13,332 nucleotides of DNA from Bacteroidales bacterium (GTDB lineage: Bacteria > Bacteroidota > Bacteroidia > Bacteroidales > VadinHA17): assembly GCA_027451265.1 (NCBI GenBank), contig DAIDJT010000037.1, positions 1-13,332 of the forward strand. The letters are read 5' to 3'. Each line of letters begins with the position of its first letter. Within the stretch, counting starts at the first letter, position 1. Below, one piece after another: positions 1-7,172 of the stretch. The translations under genes and the position numbers were made by a program. Under the pieces are notes generated by a model that was not told the DNA's origin, searched no databases, and saw only the letters and a list, made by a program, of their open reading frames with translations.

Positions 1-2
1 AA

Positions 3-941
3 GTGATCGCCCTGACAAGTGAAATACTCTTCAGGCCATCCTTCCCGGATAATGAGTTAAGGATGCTGACAGACAGGAGAGTACAGGCTTTCCTTACCAG
101 CAGGCAAAGGACTTCCGTCATCGCCAGGGAAGTATTTTATGAAGCATTATGCGGAAGCATGCATCCGTACGGCCGCATAACCACGGAAGAAGATTACCGC
201 AGCCTTACCACCGCTGATCTGCGGCATTTCCATAATAGGCACTACAGGCCCGAAAACATGTATGTTACGGTTGCCGGAAGGGAGCCCCGGAAGGCGTTGC
301 CGGTGCTTGAAAGATACTTTTCCGGCAACGCGACAGGGAAATGGCAGAAGCCCCGGATACCGTCTGCCGGTTTTGATACGGCAAAACCCGGTCGGATCTT
401 CCGGGAAGTGCCCGGCTCCGTACAAAGCACCGTGCGAATGGGGTGGAAAGGCATCACCCGTGATCACCCCGATTATCTTGATCTGCAGGTAGCCACAATG
501 ATTCTCGGAGGTTATTTCGGTTCGCGCCTCATGCGGAGGATACGAGAGGAGAAGGGGTTTACATACGGTATTCAGGCTGTAGCGGGTGCCTTCCACAGCA
601 TAGGTTATATTACCATAATGACTGATGTGGCAAATACTTACAGGGAAGATACAGTCACAGAAATCAGGAACGAGATTGGGAAGCTGCGCACTGAAGAGGT
701 GACCGGGGATGAGATGGCCCTGGTCAGAAACCATATGATGGGTGAGCTGGCCCGGTTGTTTGACGGCCCGTTTTCAATTGCCGATGCTGCCAGGGCCATT
801 ATTGACTATGAAGCCGGATCAGACTTCTATACCCGGTTTGCAGACACCGTTAAGACAATTACCCCTGGCAGGGTAAAGGAAATCTTCAATAAATACTTCA
901 ATCCTGATGAGGCATGGGAGATCATTGCCGGAAGCCGATGA
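3..941 (+). CDS. M16 (pitrilysin-like) peptidase family protein, C-terminal part, 5' truncated by window edge
   Basis: The frame is open at the window edge, so the GTG at position 3 is not a true start; the upstream half with any HxxEH zinc motif is outside. Visible residues 1-105 match the end of the first M16 domain (PSFPDNEL; HPYGRIT at 54-60; RPENMYVTVAG at 82-92). Residues about 125-312 match the second M16 domain, with the signature GGYFGSRLMRRIREEKGFTYG (169-189), including the Arg-x6-Tyr pair R181/Y188. Aligned by eye to the mitochondrial processing peptidase beta subunit, the third zinc-ligand position (Glu) seems to fall at Ala29. It could therefore be the non-metal-binding partner of a two-chain M16B peptidase, but this is tentative. 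The family degrades peptides or processes precursors, often in the envelope. Its TGA overlaps the next gene's ATG, suggesting translational coupling. Confidence 0.88.
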   Translation: MIALTSEILFRPSFPDNELRMLTDRRVQAFLTSRQRTSVIAREVFYEALCGSMHPYGRITTEEDYRSLTTADLRHFHNRHYRPENMYVTVAGREPRKALPVLERYFSGNATGKWQKPRIPSAGFDTAKPGRIFREVPGSVQSTVRMGWKGITRDHPDYLDLQVATMILGGYFGSRLMRRIREEKGFTYGIQAVAGAFHSIGYITIMTDVANTYREDTVTEIRNEIGKLRTEEVTGDEMALVRNHMMGELARLFDGPFSIADAARAIIDYEAGSDFYTRFADTVKTITPGRVKEIFNKYFNPDEAWEIIAGSR

Positions 942-2431
942 GAACACTGAACAATTCAGGAACAGGGAAAGTGATAACGGCGGTTATGCTCCTGATGCTG
1001 TTTTGCAGTTTCTCTGTTCTGACCCTTGACGGTCAGGATGTGACCCGGCCGTTATCACCGCAGCTTGACATAGTGACAGTGGACCCTGCCACAGGATTTG
1101 CGGTACTGCGGTGGCTTCCCTCCTCTTCCCCTGATGTTGGCAGTTATGTTGTTTACACATACACCGGGGGAACAGCCACAGCCATTGATACGGTACCTTC
1201 ACCTTATATATATGAATACACCCATACTGCATCAGCAGCCAGGTACAGAAGCGTCACCTATGTGGTGGCAGCCATCGACTCATCACTCAATATAAGCCCC
1301 CTGAGCAACAGTCTCAGCACAATATGGATCTCAGCGGCAGACGACATCTGCAATGGTACAGTCACTGTCACCTGGACAGCATATGAAAACCAGTTCCACC
1401 CCGGGAACAATTACCTGTTGCATATATCGGAAGGCCCGGCAGGCTCTCTTCCGGACGTTACCCTGCCAATCTCCGTAACGCAATACCTGCTGACCGGGTA
1501 TGATCCGGAGACCGGGTACTGTTTTTATGTCACAGCTACCGGCGGTGCCGGAGAGCTGTCATCATCAGGCAGGGCATGTGTCACCACAGGCAGCGAGGCA
1601 CCCCCGGCCTGGGTAATGATTAATGCGATTCAGGTGGAGGGAGACGGTCTGTCAATCTCCTCCTCCTATGATCCGGCTACAGTGATGAATGATTTCAGCC
1701 TGTTCAGGTTTAACATCGGTACAGGTTCGTGGGACGAGGTCGCCTCCTCAACAGGTTCAGCGGGCAGGGTATCATTTTCACCGGTTCAGGCTGACACAAC
1801 GGTTGTCAGTCTCTACAGGGCGGCAGCTGTCAACAGTTGCGGGATTGCTGCCGCTGTTTCGGCGCCTGCCCGCAACATTGTCCTTGAATCATCAATAACA
1901 GGCACTGATATCAACCTCCGTTGGAACAGGCCTGCCTCAGGATGGAGCGGGCTCTTTTCAGTATGGCGTGACACCGGTGATGGCATGCGCGAGGTGGCTG
2001 TCTCCCTCTCTGACACCCTCTGGTCTGATGATTACACCGTCTTTGCATCTGATGTGTCAGCCCCGGAAGTGGTTTACAGGGTCACCACGGAGGATCCAGA
2101 TGCACCAGCCGGCATTCCGCCTTACCTCTCTTCTGCAGCCTCCATCGCAACCAGTGATAATGTATTCATGCCCAATGCATTCACTCCGGGCAGCGCGGAT
2201 GAAAATGCCATTTTCAGACCGGAATTCTCATTCATCGCGGGAGATTATGATTTCAGGATAATGTCAAGGAACGGTGCGTTGCTCTTCCGCTCAGGTGATC
2301 CCGCTGAAGGATGGGACGGCCGGCACAACGGCAGGTTCATGCCACCGGGAGTATACCTGTGGAGCCTGAGACTTGCCACACCGTCGGGAGAAACTGTGGT
2401 CAGGACCGGAACCGTGACAATCCTGCCATGA
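938..2431 (+). CDS. Secreted multidomain protein with fibronectin-III-like repeats and gliding-motility/T9SS C-terminal domain
   Basis: The start chosen is ATG 938, which forms an ATGA overlap with the preceding stop and places a signal peptide directly at the N-terminus (hydrophobic core VITAVMLLMLFCSFSVL after a short basic stretch). An in-frame ATG at 914 would add eight residues and a longer overlap. The 497-residue product has a secretion signal, then roughly three or four beta-rich modules resembling fibronectin type III (about 30-130, 135-225, 225-310 and 315-400). The last ~91 residues, from DNVFMPNAFTPGSADEN to the end, contain GWDGRHNGRFMPPGVYLW, the hallmark of the gliding-motility-associated C-terminal (type B) domain used for type IX secretion. 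The likely destination is the cell surface or exterior. No catalytic domain is recognisable; adhesion or scaffolding is an inference. It is probably co-transcribed with the M16 gene. Confidence 0.85.
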   Translation: MRTLNNSGTGKVITAVMLLMLFCSFSVLTLDGQDVTRPLSPQLDIVTVDPATGFAVLRWLPSSSPDVGSYVVYTYTGGTATAIDTVPSPYIYEYTHTASAARYRSVTYVVAAIDSSLNISPLSNSLSTIWISAADDICNGTVTVTWTAYENQFHPGNNYLLHISEGPAGSLPDVTLPISVTQYLLTGYDPETGYCFYVTATGGAGELSSSGRACVTTGSEAPPAWVMINAIQVEGDGLSISSSYDPATVMNDFSLFRFNIGTGSWDEVASSTGSAGRVSFSPVQADTTVVSLYRAAAVNSCGIAAAVSAPARNIVLESSITGTDINLRWNRPASGWSGLFSVWRDTGDGMREVAVSLSDTLWSDDYTVFASDVSAPEVVYRVTTEDPDAPAGIPPYLSSAASIATSDNVFMPNAFTPGSADENAIFRPEFSFIAGDYDFRIMSRNGALLFRSGDPAEGWDGRHNGRFMPPGVYLWSLRLATPSGETVVRTGTVTILP

Positions 2432-2452
2432 CAGCCGGATCAATAATGACCC

Positions 2453-2468
2453 TATTTTTGTATCTTTG
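2453..2468 (+). promoter_or_regulatory. Tandem Bacteroidota -7 boxes upstream of rel
   Basis: Two adjacent octamers, TATTTTTG (2453-2460) and TATCTTTG (2461-2468), both fit the Bacteroidota sigma-ABfr -7 consensus TAnnTTTG. They lie 24-39 bases before the rel ATG in the 60-base gap after the T9SS gene. No clear TTTG -33 box is visible at the expected distance, so the call rests on the -7 element and its position. A short leader of roughly 15-25 bases would follow. Confidence 0.55.
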
Positions 2469-2491
2469 TCACTCCTTGCAGGTAGAGACTG

Positions 2492-4753
2492 ATGGTCAAA
2501 ACTAAAACGAAATTATTCACGGCTGATGATGCCAGCCGGATAGAATCAGAATACAGCCTGCTTACCGACAATCTGTACAGATGTGACAAACCCGGTGACA
2601 GGGAGATGATTGACAAGGCTTTCAGGTTTGCAAATGAGGCACACCGTGACATGTACCGGAATTCCGGGGAGCCATACATCATCCATCCCATCAATGTTGC
2701 CCGCATAGTCAACCAGGAGATCGGGCTGGGAGCCAAATCGGTGGCAGCCGCGCTGCTGCATGACGTGGTTGAGGATACAGATATCCCGCTGGAGGAGATA
2801 ACGAAGCAGTTCGGGCCAAAGATAGCCAACCTTATTGACGGCCTGACAAAGATATCAGGTACTTACAACAAGGAGACCAACTCTCTCCAGGCGGAGAATT
2901 TCCGCAAGATGCTGATGACTCTCTCGGATGATTTCAGGGTCATACTTATCAAGATTGCTGACAGGCTTCACAATATGCGCACTCTTGACTCGATGCCCGA
3001 ACACAAGAGGATGAAAATAGCGGGAGAGACAATCTATTTGTATGCTCCCCTTGCCCACCGCCTGGGGCTTTTCGCCATAAAGACGGAGCTGGAGGATCTC
3101 AGCTTCAAGTTCAGGCATCCCCGCATTTACGATGAGATAGCCCGGAAAGTGAAACTGGATGAGAAAAAGAACCTTGCTCTCATCAACAGGTTCAGCCTTC
3201 CCATAATTGAGGCACTCAACCAGAACAATATCATCTTTGATATCTCCGGCCGTTTCAAGTCGATCTATTCCATCTGGAAAAAGATGCAGTCAAAGAATGT
3301 CCCCTTCGAGGAGGTGTATGACCTGCTTGCGGTAAGGATAGTCTTCGAGCCTGGTCCGGAGATGAGTGAGAGGGCACAGTGCTGGCAGATATATTCGCTC
3401 ATCACTGATATATACACCCCAAAACCTGACCGGTTGCGTGACTGGATCAGCAGGCCCAAGTCAAACGGCTACGAGGCCCTTCACCTTACCGTTATGGGCC
3501 CTGAAGGGCGATGGGTTGAAGTGCAGATACGCAGCCAGCGGATGGATGACATCGCAGAGAGAGGTTTTGCCGCGCACTGGAAGTACAAGGGTGACACCTC
3601 ACAGTCAGAGAGCGAGCTCGACAAATGGCTGAAGCATATAAGGGAAATGCTTGCCAACCCGATGTCTGATCCGCTCACCTTTCTCGATGAGTTCAAGATG
3701 AGCCTTTTCTCCTCGGAGATCATGGTCTTCACGCCCAAGGGGCTGCTGGTCAATCTTCCAAAGGGTGCGTCGGCCCTTGATTTCGCCTATGAGATCCATA
3801 CTGACATTGGCAACAAGGCTATTGGTGCCAAGGTTAACTACAAGTTATCACCTCTCTCCACCACCCTGCAGAGCGGCGACCAGGTTGAGATTATCACTTC
3901 AAACATAGCCAGGCCGGAAAAGGAGTGGCTTGAATATGCCCATACTGCCAAAGCACGGAATGCCGTCAAGGACGCGCTGCGGGATGAGTCAACTGACCGC
4001 ATCCAGAAAGGAATGGATATGCTGGAGCAAAAGCTGAGCGAACTCGGAATCCTCCCAAACTCAGACATTATTAAAAAGCTATTGGATAATTACGAGTTAC
4101 TCAACAAGGATGAACTTTACTCGCGCATAGGGCTTGGGCTGATTAATCTTGACGAGCTGAGAAAGACCCTGAAGAAAGCTCCGGAAGGAAGTCTGCGCAA
4201 GTATTGGAAACTTGCCATTGGTGGTGTTACCCGAAAGAATACAGGCGCTAAGGAGGCTCCCGCTCCGGCGGAAAAAATAGACAAGAACCAGCCTTATTTG
4301 CTCAGGGAGAATGTTGACAGTTCCACCAATTCATATGTCATTGCCAGCTGTTGCCAGCCCATTCCGGGCGATGAAGTGGTAGGTTATCTTGACCATTCAA
4401 ATTCAATCATTGTACATAAACCCAAGTGTCCCGTGGCCGTCAAACTGATGTCCAGCGAAGGAAACAGGATAATTCCCGTCAGGTGGACCATACACAAGCT
4501 GGCTTCGTTCCTCGCACGGATAAGCATCAACGGTATAGACAGGATCGGCCTGGTAAGCGAGGTTACAACCATTATTTCCAAGGAACTGAACGTCAATATA
4601 AGGAACATAAATGTCTCGGTTTATGACGGGATATTCGAAGGCACTATTGACCTGTTCGTTCATCACACACGTGACCTCAACAACCTGATACTGCAGTTGT
4701 CAAACATCAAGGGAATTGCCAGCGTAAAGAGGGTGGAAGAGTTCATAGAGTAA
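2492..4753 (+). CDS. rel: Bifunctional (p)ppGpp synthetase/hydrolase, RelA/SpoT (long RSH) family
   Basis: The 753-residue product makes and degrades the alarmone (p)ppGpp (stringent response) and has the full long-RSH layout. The hydrolase HD domain (about 40-200) has H65, H90-D91, E94-D95 and D157 in place, so hydrolysis should be active. The synthetase domain (about 250-370) carries GRFKSIYSIWKKM (253-265), D277 in YDLLAVRI, SNGYEALH (324-331) and E343 in VEVQIR. The loop that is EXDD in RelA and RXKD in Rel/SpoT reads RLRD (314-317), the basic form expected of a bifunctional enzyme. A TGS domain (about 409-470), a helical region, a Cys-containing zinc-finger-like segment (C620-C621 and a later HKPKCPV) and a C-terminal ACT domain (about 675-750) follow. 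The length is normal. The gene probably starts an operon with the Fur gene 26 bases downstream. Confidence 0.95.
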   Translation: MVKTKTKLFTADDASRIESEYSLLTDNLYRCDKPGDREMIDKAFRFANEAHRDMYRNSGEPYIIHPINVARIVNQEIGLGAKSVAAALLHDVVEDTDIPLEEITKQFGPKIANLIDGLTKISGTYNKETNSLQAENFRKMLMTLSDDFRVILIKIADRLHNMRTLDSMPEHKRMKIAGETIYLYAPLAHRLGLFAIKTELEDLSFKFRHPRIYDEIARKVKLDEKKNLALINRFSLPIIEALNQNNIIFDISGRFKSIYSIWKKMQSKNVPFEEVYDLLAVRIVFEPGPEMSERAQCWQIYSLITDIYTPKPDRLRDWISRPKSNGYEALHLTVMGPEGRWVEVQIRSQRMDDIAERGFAAHWKYKGDTSQSESELDKWLKHIREMLANPMSDPLTFLDEFKMSLFSSEIMVFTPKGLLVNLPKGASALDFAYEIHTDIGNKAIGAKVNYKLSPLSTTLQSGDQVEIITSNIARPEKEWLEYAHTAKARNAVKDALRDESTDRIQKGMDMLEQKLSELGILPNSDIIKKLLDNYELLNKDELYSRIGLGLINLDELRKTLKKAPEGSLRKYWKLAIGGVTRKNTGAKEAPAPAEKIDKNQPYLLRENVDSSTNSYVIASCCQPIPGDEVVGYLDHSNSIIVHKPKCPVAVKLMSSEGNRIIPVRWTIHKLASFLARISINGIDRIGLVSEVTTIISKELNVNIRNINVSVYDGIFEGTIDLFVHHTRDLNNLILQLSNIKGIASVKRVEEFIE

Positions 4754-4779
4754 TCATTAAGGCGAAACAACCAGGCATT

Positions 4780-5226
4780 ATGTCACATGAGGAAGCCAGG
4801 ATCGTAGTGAGGCAGGTTTTTACCGAGTACCTTGCAACACATTCTCTCAGGAAGACCCCCGAGCGGTTTGCAATTCTTGACGAGATATATTCAAGGGAAG
4901 GGCACTTTGATATAGAATCACTCTTCAACTTCATGAAGAACAAAAATTACCGCGTTTCGAGGGCCACCCTGTACAACACGATAGACCTGCTTTTGGATTG
5001 CAGGCTGGTTACAAGGCACAAATTCGGTCACAACCAGGCTCAGTATGAGAAAACCTACAGGGCCGGCCATCATGACCATCTGATTGACACCCGTACAGGG
5101 AAGGTAATCGAGTTCAGTGACCCGAGGATCAATGAAATAATCAAGAGTGCCTGCGAGGAAAATTCATTCGTTGTGCATCATTATGCCCTGTATGTATACG
5201 GGGAACAGGAAAACCGGGGCAAATGA
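4780..5226 (+). CDS. Fur-family transcriptional regulator lacking the CxxC structural-zinc cysteines
   Basis: The 148-residue protein has an N-terminal winged helix (about 12-85; KTPERFAILDEIY, then RVSRATLYNTIDLLL as the recognition region) and a C-terminal dimerisation and metal-binding domain (about 90-141; QYEKTYRAGHHDH, GKVIEF, YALYVYGE). Candidate regulatory ligands remain: H42, H97, H98, D99, H100, E111 and H133/H134. The CxxC that normally follows HHDHLI is absent; those positions are D103 and T106. The usual C-terminal cysteine pair is also missing (tail EQENRGK). Fur proteins repress iron, zinc, manganese or peroxide genes; which ligand this one senses cannot be read from sequence. 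It lies 26 bases after rel and 68 before purA, probably transcribed with rel. The start is the only good ATG before the conserved region. Confidence 0.9.
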   Translation: MSHEEARIVVRQVFTEYLATHSLRKTPERFAILDEIYSREGHFDIESLFNFMKNKNYRVSRATLYNTIDLLLDCRLVTRHKFGHNQAQYEKTYRAGHHDHLIDTRTGKVIEFSDPRINEIIKSACEENSFVVHHYALYVYGEQENRGK

Positions 5227-5232
5227 ATGACC

Positions 5233-5260
5233 TTTGGCGCCAATTTATTTCGTAACTTCG
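5233..5260 (+). promoter_or_regulatory. Possible promoter for purA
   Basis: In the 68-base gap before purA, TTTG (5233-5236) is followed after 16 bases by TAACTTCG (5253-5260), one mismatch from TAnnTTTG. The spacing is slightly short for the Bacteroidota -33/-7 promoter, so this is a weak call. It would give purA expression independent of rel and the Fur gene. Confidence 0.3.
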
Positions 5261-5294
5261 GACCTGTTTTGTCTAATCAGGATTAATTGAAACA

Positions 5295-6557
5295 ATGAAT
5301 ATTGACATTTTGCTGGGGCTCCAGTGGGGCGATGAGGGAAAGGGAAAAATTGTAGACGTCCTGACCCCTGAGTATGACATAGTAGCCCGTTTCCAGGGGG
5401 GGCCGAATGCCGGCCACACTATTGAGTTTCACGGGGCGAAGCACGTGCTTCACCTTATTCCTTCCGGGATCTTTCATGATGACAAGATAAATATCATCGG
5501 CAACGGCCTGGTGGTTGACCCGGTAGTATTCCGGCATGAGGTGGAGAGCCTGGGCATTGGAATTGAAAGTGTCCGTAAGAGGCTGTTAATATCGCTGAAG
5601 GCACACCTGATCATGCCCACCCACAAGCTTCTTGATGCTGCCCATGAAGCTTCACTGGGAGAGGCAAAAATTGGTTCGACGCTCAGGGGGATCGGCCCTG
5701 CGTATACTGACAAGGCATCGCGCAACGGTCTGAGGGTGGGTGACCTCTTCAGGAAGGATTTCAGGGATTTCTACCGTTCGAGGGTGAATGAACATCTCAG
5801 GATGCTTCAGGGCTACGGTTACAGCAATGACCTGAAGGCTCTTGAGGATGAGTGGTTTGATGCAGTGGAATACCTGAGACAGTTCAGGACGGTTAATGCC
5901 GATTATCATATAGACCAGGCTCTCAGGGAGGGCAAACGCGTCCTGGCCGAGGGAGCCCAGGGGACGATGCTTGATATTGATTTCGGGACTTATCCCTATG
6001 TCACCTCATCAAACACAGTAGCAGCAGGTGCCTGCACTGGTCTCGGCATTGCGCCCGGGCGGACGGGTGAGGTCTTTGGCATCTTCAAAGCCTACTGCAC
6101 CAGGGTTGGCAGCGGCCCATTCCCCACCGAGCTTGATGACGCTGACGGTCAGCAGATGCGTGACCAGGGCAATGAGTATGGTGCCACCACCGGCAGGGCG
6201 CGCCGCTGCGGATGGCTTGACCTGCCTGCCCTGAAATATGCAATAATGGTCAACGGTGTGACTCAGCTCTTCATGATGAAGGCCGATGTGCTGTCAGGAT
6301 TCTCCGAGATAAAAGTATGCAGGTCATACACCATCAACGGGAAGGAACAGACAGAATTACCTTATTGTCTGAATGACATTGAAGGGCTCGGCTACATAAC
6401 CTTCAGGGGATGGCAGTGTGACATCACAGGCTGCCGGAGCCGGGAAGAGCTCCCTGATGAATTGAAGGAATATATAGAGTTTATTGAGAAGGAGACCGGT
6501 GTGCCGGTGACCATAGTCTCTGTGGGACCTGACAGGTCAGCCACCATCCACAGGTAA
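5295..6557 (+). CDS. purA: Adenylosuccinate synthetase
   Basis: This cytosolic enzyme joins IMP and aspartate using GTP, the first committed step from IMP to AMP. The 420-residue length is normal for the family. The N-terminus has the signature GLQWGDEGKGK (8-18) with catalytic D13, and GGPNAGHT (35-42) with catalytic H41. Further hallmarks are GSTLRGIGPAYTDK (127-140), EGAQGTMLDIDFGTYPYVT in the core, GATTGRARRCGWLD near the IMP/aspartate loop and KADVLSGF in the GTP base-recognition region. No key residue appears to be missing. It follows rel and the Fur gene on the same strand; ppGpp inhibits PurA in E. coli, so the neighbourhood makes metabolic sense. The stop is 3 bases from the stop of a convergent gene, with no hairpin between them. 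Confidence 0.97.
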   Translation: MNIDILLGLQWGDEGKGKIVDVLTPEYDIVARFQGGPNAGHTIEFHGAKHVLHLIPSGIFHDDKINIIGNGLVVDPVVFRHEVESLGIGIESVRKRLLISLKAHLIMPTHKLLDAAHEASLGEAKIGSTLRGIGPAYTDKASRNGLRVGDLFRKDFRDFYRSRVNEHLRMLQGYGYSNDLKALEDEWFDAVEYLRQFRTVNADYHIDQALREGKRVLAEGAQGTMLDIDFGTYPYVTSSNTVAAGACTGLGIAPGRTGEVFGIFKAYCTRVGSGPFPTELDDADGQQMRDQGNEYGATTGRARRCGWLDLPALKYAIMVNGVTQLFMMKADVLSGFSEIKVCRSYTINGKEQTELPYCLNDIEGLGYITFRGWQCDITGCRSREELPDELKEYIEFIEKETGVPVTIVSVGPDRSATIHR

Positions 6558-6560
6558 CCG

Positions 6561-7028
6561 TCACTCCTGCCTGTAGACCCAGGCTTCGCCATTAATCCTG
6601 TCCTGAACGGAGGCGATTGCATTCCAGGCCTGGTGCAGGTCGGGGAACGAGCTGGCTGATACCAGCTGCCATTTTCCGCCGTCCATCCCAATCAGCTGTG
6701 CATCATAGCCAAAGCCTTTAATGTGCTCAAGCCATGATTCAGCATATTCAGGTGTGAGGAAACTTCCCACAATTACATGATAGCCGGCCACTACCCTGGC
6801 CTGTTCTTCAGCCTGGACGGTCAGCTCAGCCTGGCGTGCACGTTCAGCCTCAGCCTGTTTCTCATTGACCACACGGATTGAGTCCGCTATCCGGAAAGCT
6901 TCCTGCTGCTGGCGGAGAGCTTCTGCCTCCCTGGCCTTTTTCCCGAAGGGATTGATGCTCTTCATGAAATCACATGAAGGAGTAAGAACCAGAACGGCTG
7001 CTAGCAACACGAGTGATAGTTTCTTCAT
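6561..7028 (-). CDS. SPOR-domain lipoprotein with coiled coil
   Basis: The start chosen is ATG at 7028, giving MKKLSLVLLAAVLVL then PSC, a lipoprotein signal with likely lipidated C19. The open frame runs 20 codons further upstream, but those residues do not look like a signal and would cover the promoter. The mature 155-residue protein has a charged, Ala/Glu/Gln-rich probable coiled coil (about 28-80) and a C-terminal SPOR domain (about 82-155: GYHVIVGSFLTPEYAESWL, then KWQLVSASSF and a terminal EAWVYRQE). SPOR domains bind glycan strands stripped of stem peptides, often at division sites, so a periplasmic peptidoglycan-binding role is likely. The precise job is unknown. It appears monocistronic, convergent with purA and divergent from the acyl-CoA synthetase. 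Confidence 0.87.
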   Translation of the reverse strand: MKKLSLVLLAAVLVLTPSCDFMKSINPFGKKAREAEALRQQQEAFRIADSIRVVNEKQAEAERARQAELTVQAEEQARVVAGYHVIVGSFLTPEYAESWLEHIKGFGYDAQLIGMDGGKWQLVSASSFPDLHQAWNAIASVQDRINGEAWVYRQE

Positions 7029-7051
7029 AAATGGCAGTTTTTCACTATTTT

Positions 7052-7081
7052 GAAAGATAAAGGTATTTATTACTGTACAAA
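7052..7081 (-). promoter_or_regulatory. Promoter of the SPOR lipoprotein gene
   Basis: Read on the minus strand, TTTG (7081-7078) is followed after 18 bases by TATCTTTC (7059-7052), one mismatch from the Bacteroidota -7 box TAnnTTTG. The element ends about 23 bases before the ATG at 7028. This supports the downstream start, because the longer open frame would begin upstream of the promoter. Confidence 0.55.
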
Positions 7082-7172
7082 AATGCAACGATTATTCGGG
7101 AAAGATGCCGCGGCAAGTTATTTCTTTTCTATATTAGAATGCGAATTTTAAAATCATAAAAACGAAAAACAG
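7082..7172 (+). promoter_or_regulatory. Divergent intergenic region, weak promoter for the acyl-CoA synthetase
   Basis: This is the forward half of the divergent spacer between the SPOR gene and the acyl-CoA synthetase. It becomes AT-rich towards the gene and contains TATATTAG (7130-7137), two mismatches from TAnnTTTG, 35 bases before the ATG. No good -33 box is visible. No RNA gene or riboswitch fold was recognised. Confidence 0.3.

Noticed and set aside
147..734. Minus-strand open frame of 195 codons
   Set aside because: It is antisense to the M16 coding region, and its Cys/His/Pro-rich composition is typical of a reverse-strand shadow.
914..937. Earlier start for the T9SS-exported protein
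   Set aside because: The ATGA overlap at 938 and immediate signal peptide fit better, although the earlier ATG cannot be fully excluded.
7028..7088. N-terminal extension of the SPOR protein from the ATG at 7088
   Set aside because: The extension lacks signal-peptide character and spans the likely promoter; the lipoprotein signal starts at 7028.
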